This document shows positions 63,635 through 64,000 of a stretch of DNA of 64,000 bases, in pieces. Location: NCBI GenBank assembly GCA_017440575.1, contig JAFSGY010000064.1:1-64000 (forward strand), read 5' to 3'. Positions within the stretch are counted from its first letter, which is position 1; the number at the start of each line of letters is the position of its first letter. This DNA comes from Lachnospiraceae bacterium (lineage in GTDB: Bacteria; Bacillota; Clostridia; Lachnospirales; Lachnospiraceae). The translations under genes were made by a program, and so were the position numbers. The notes under the pieces were generated by a model that made no database searches, was not told the DNA's origin, and saw nothing but the letters and a program-made list of their open reading frames with translations.

Positions 63635-64000
63635 TTATTTCTTATTTCTGAAATAAGAAGGGGTCATGTTCATGTGTTTTCTAAATGCACGAAAAAAAGT
63701 GCGTTCACATTCGAAACCGCATAAATAAGCTATCTCATTAATTGGACAATCGGTGGTCTGCAATAGCGTTATAGCATATTCCAGTCGGAGCTGATTCACA
63801 TAATCGGTAAAGGAAGTTTGCAGCTTATGTGAGAAAATCCTTGAAATATAATATTTTGTCACATGCAGTTCATGAGCAAGTAAATCAAGTGTGAGCTTCT
63901 CAGTAAAATGTGCATCTACATAATGCAGGAGAGAATGCAATACACTATAGTGGTCAGATACAGAAGAAGGAACAAAGCAAAATCTGTCATACAAAAAACT
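63635..64000 (-). CDS. AraC-family regulator, 5' end outside the window
   Basis: The visible part is the C-terminal DNA-binding domain: two helix-turn-helix units, the second with the signature AYLCGFECERTFFRAFRKHMNMTP. The reading frame remains open to the window edge, so the N-terminal sensor domain lies beyond it. Convergent with the xylanase gene; it may regulate xylan use, but only adjacency supports this. Confidence 0.85.
   Translation of the reverse strand, partial: SFLYDRFCFVPSSVSDHYSVLHSLLHYVDAHFTEKLTLDLLAHELHVTKYYISRIFSHKLQTSFTDYVNQLRLEYAITLLQTTDCPINEIAYLCGFECERTFFRAFRKHMNMTPSYFRNKK

Overview
The window is about 64 kb of AT-rich chromosomal DNA from a Firmicute, most likely an anaerobic, spore-forming Lachnospiraceae-type gut or rumen Clostridium relative. 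This rests on the AT-rich codon use, strong AGGAGG-type ribosome sites, sporulation genes (spoIIID, a SipL-like DUF3794/LysM protein, a SpoIIQ-like degenerate LytM protein), the catalytic and electron-transfer subunits of a class 1B dihydroorotate dehydrogenase, and several plant-polysaccharide genes. I see no tRNA, rRNA or CRISPR array.

Layout. 1-6 kb: an unplaced palindrome-rich edge, an unknown gene, a BlaI/BlaR1-type regulatory pair and a membrane acyltransferase. 6-15 kb: a degenerate LytM protein, an amidohydrolase, a GH9-like lipoprotein, the cell-wall pair ddl-murF, plsC, a PrcB-domain lipoprotein and pyrC. 15-22.7 kb: an XRE regulator, then a membrane AraC regulator divergent from an LplA/LplB/LplC-type sugar ABC transporter and a rhamnogalacturonan-acetylesterase-like SGNH hydrolase, which together look like a pectin-oligosaccharide locus. 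22.9-33 kb: pyrK-pyrD, the SipL-like gene, ispE and a GntR regulator, small unknown genes, a trigger-factor-like lipoprotein foldase and a CwlO/NlpC-type hydrolase. 33.2-41 kb: a five-gene run TetR, GT-B-like protein, GPH transporter, GH36 alpha-galactosidase and GGDEF protein. 41-44.1 kb: spoIIID and a polar amino-acid ABC transporter. 44.2-45.8 kb: guaA, broken by a single in-frame TGA.

Accessory region (45.75-61.4 kb). An integrative element of about 6.8 kb sits in the 3' end of guaA. It is bounded by a 14-bp direct repeat (45753-45766 and 52561-52574). Just inside both ends lie arrays of TGCTTGCA with an 11-bp period, as expected for arm-type sites of a Tn916-like integrase. It carries an excisionase-like gene, a replisome-organizer-like gene, the integrase, a MobC-like gene without a relaxase, and cargo: an XRE repressor with matching operators, and an AAA ATPase coupled to a small protein with a D...ExK nuclease-like motif, which is a candidate undescribed defence pair. 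Downstream are a decayed UPF0175/PIN toxin-antitoxin pair and a complete Wadjet (Jet) SMC-type plasmid-defence system in the order jetD-jetA-jetB-jetC. A secreted GH11-CBM-CE4 xylanase and a partial AraC regulator close the window.

A second theme is a dispersed family of about 132-bp miniature elements. They have GTAAC...GTTAC-type ends and 8-bp target duplications, fitting an IS66-type mover. Their internal hairpins keep pairing while changing sequence. Two intact copies sit in both gaps of the amino-acid ABC transporter operon, and fragments lie in front of murF, pyrC, the transporter and the acyltransferase gene.
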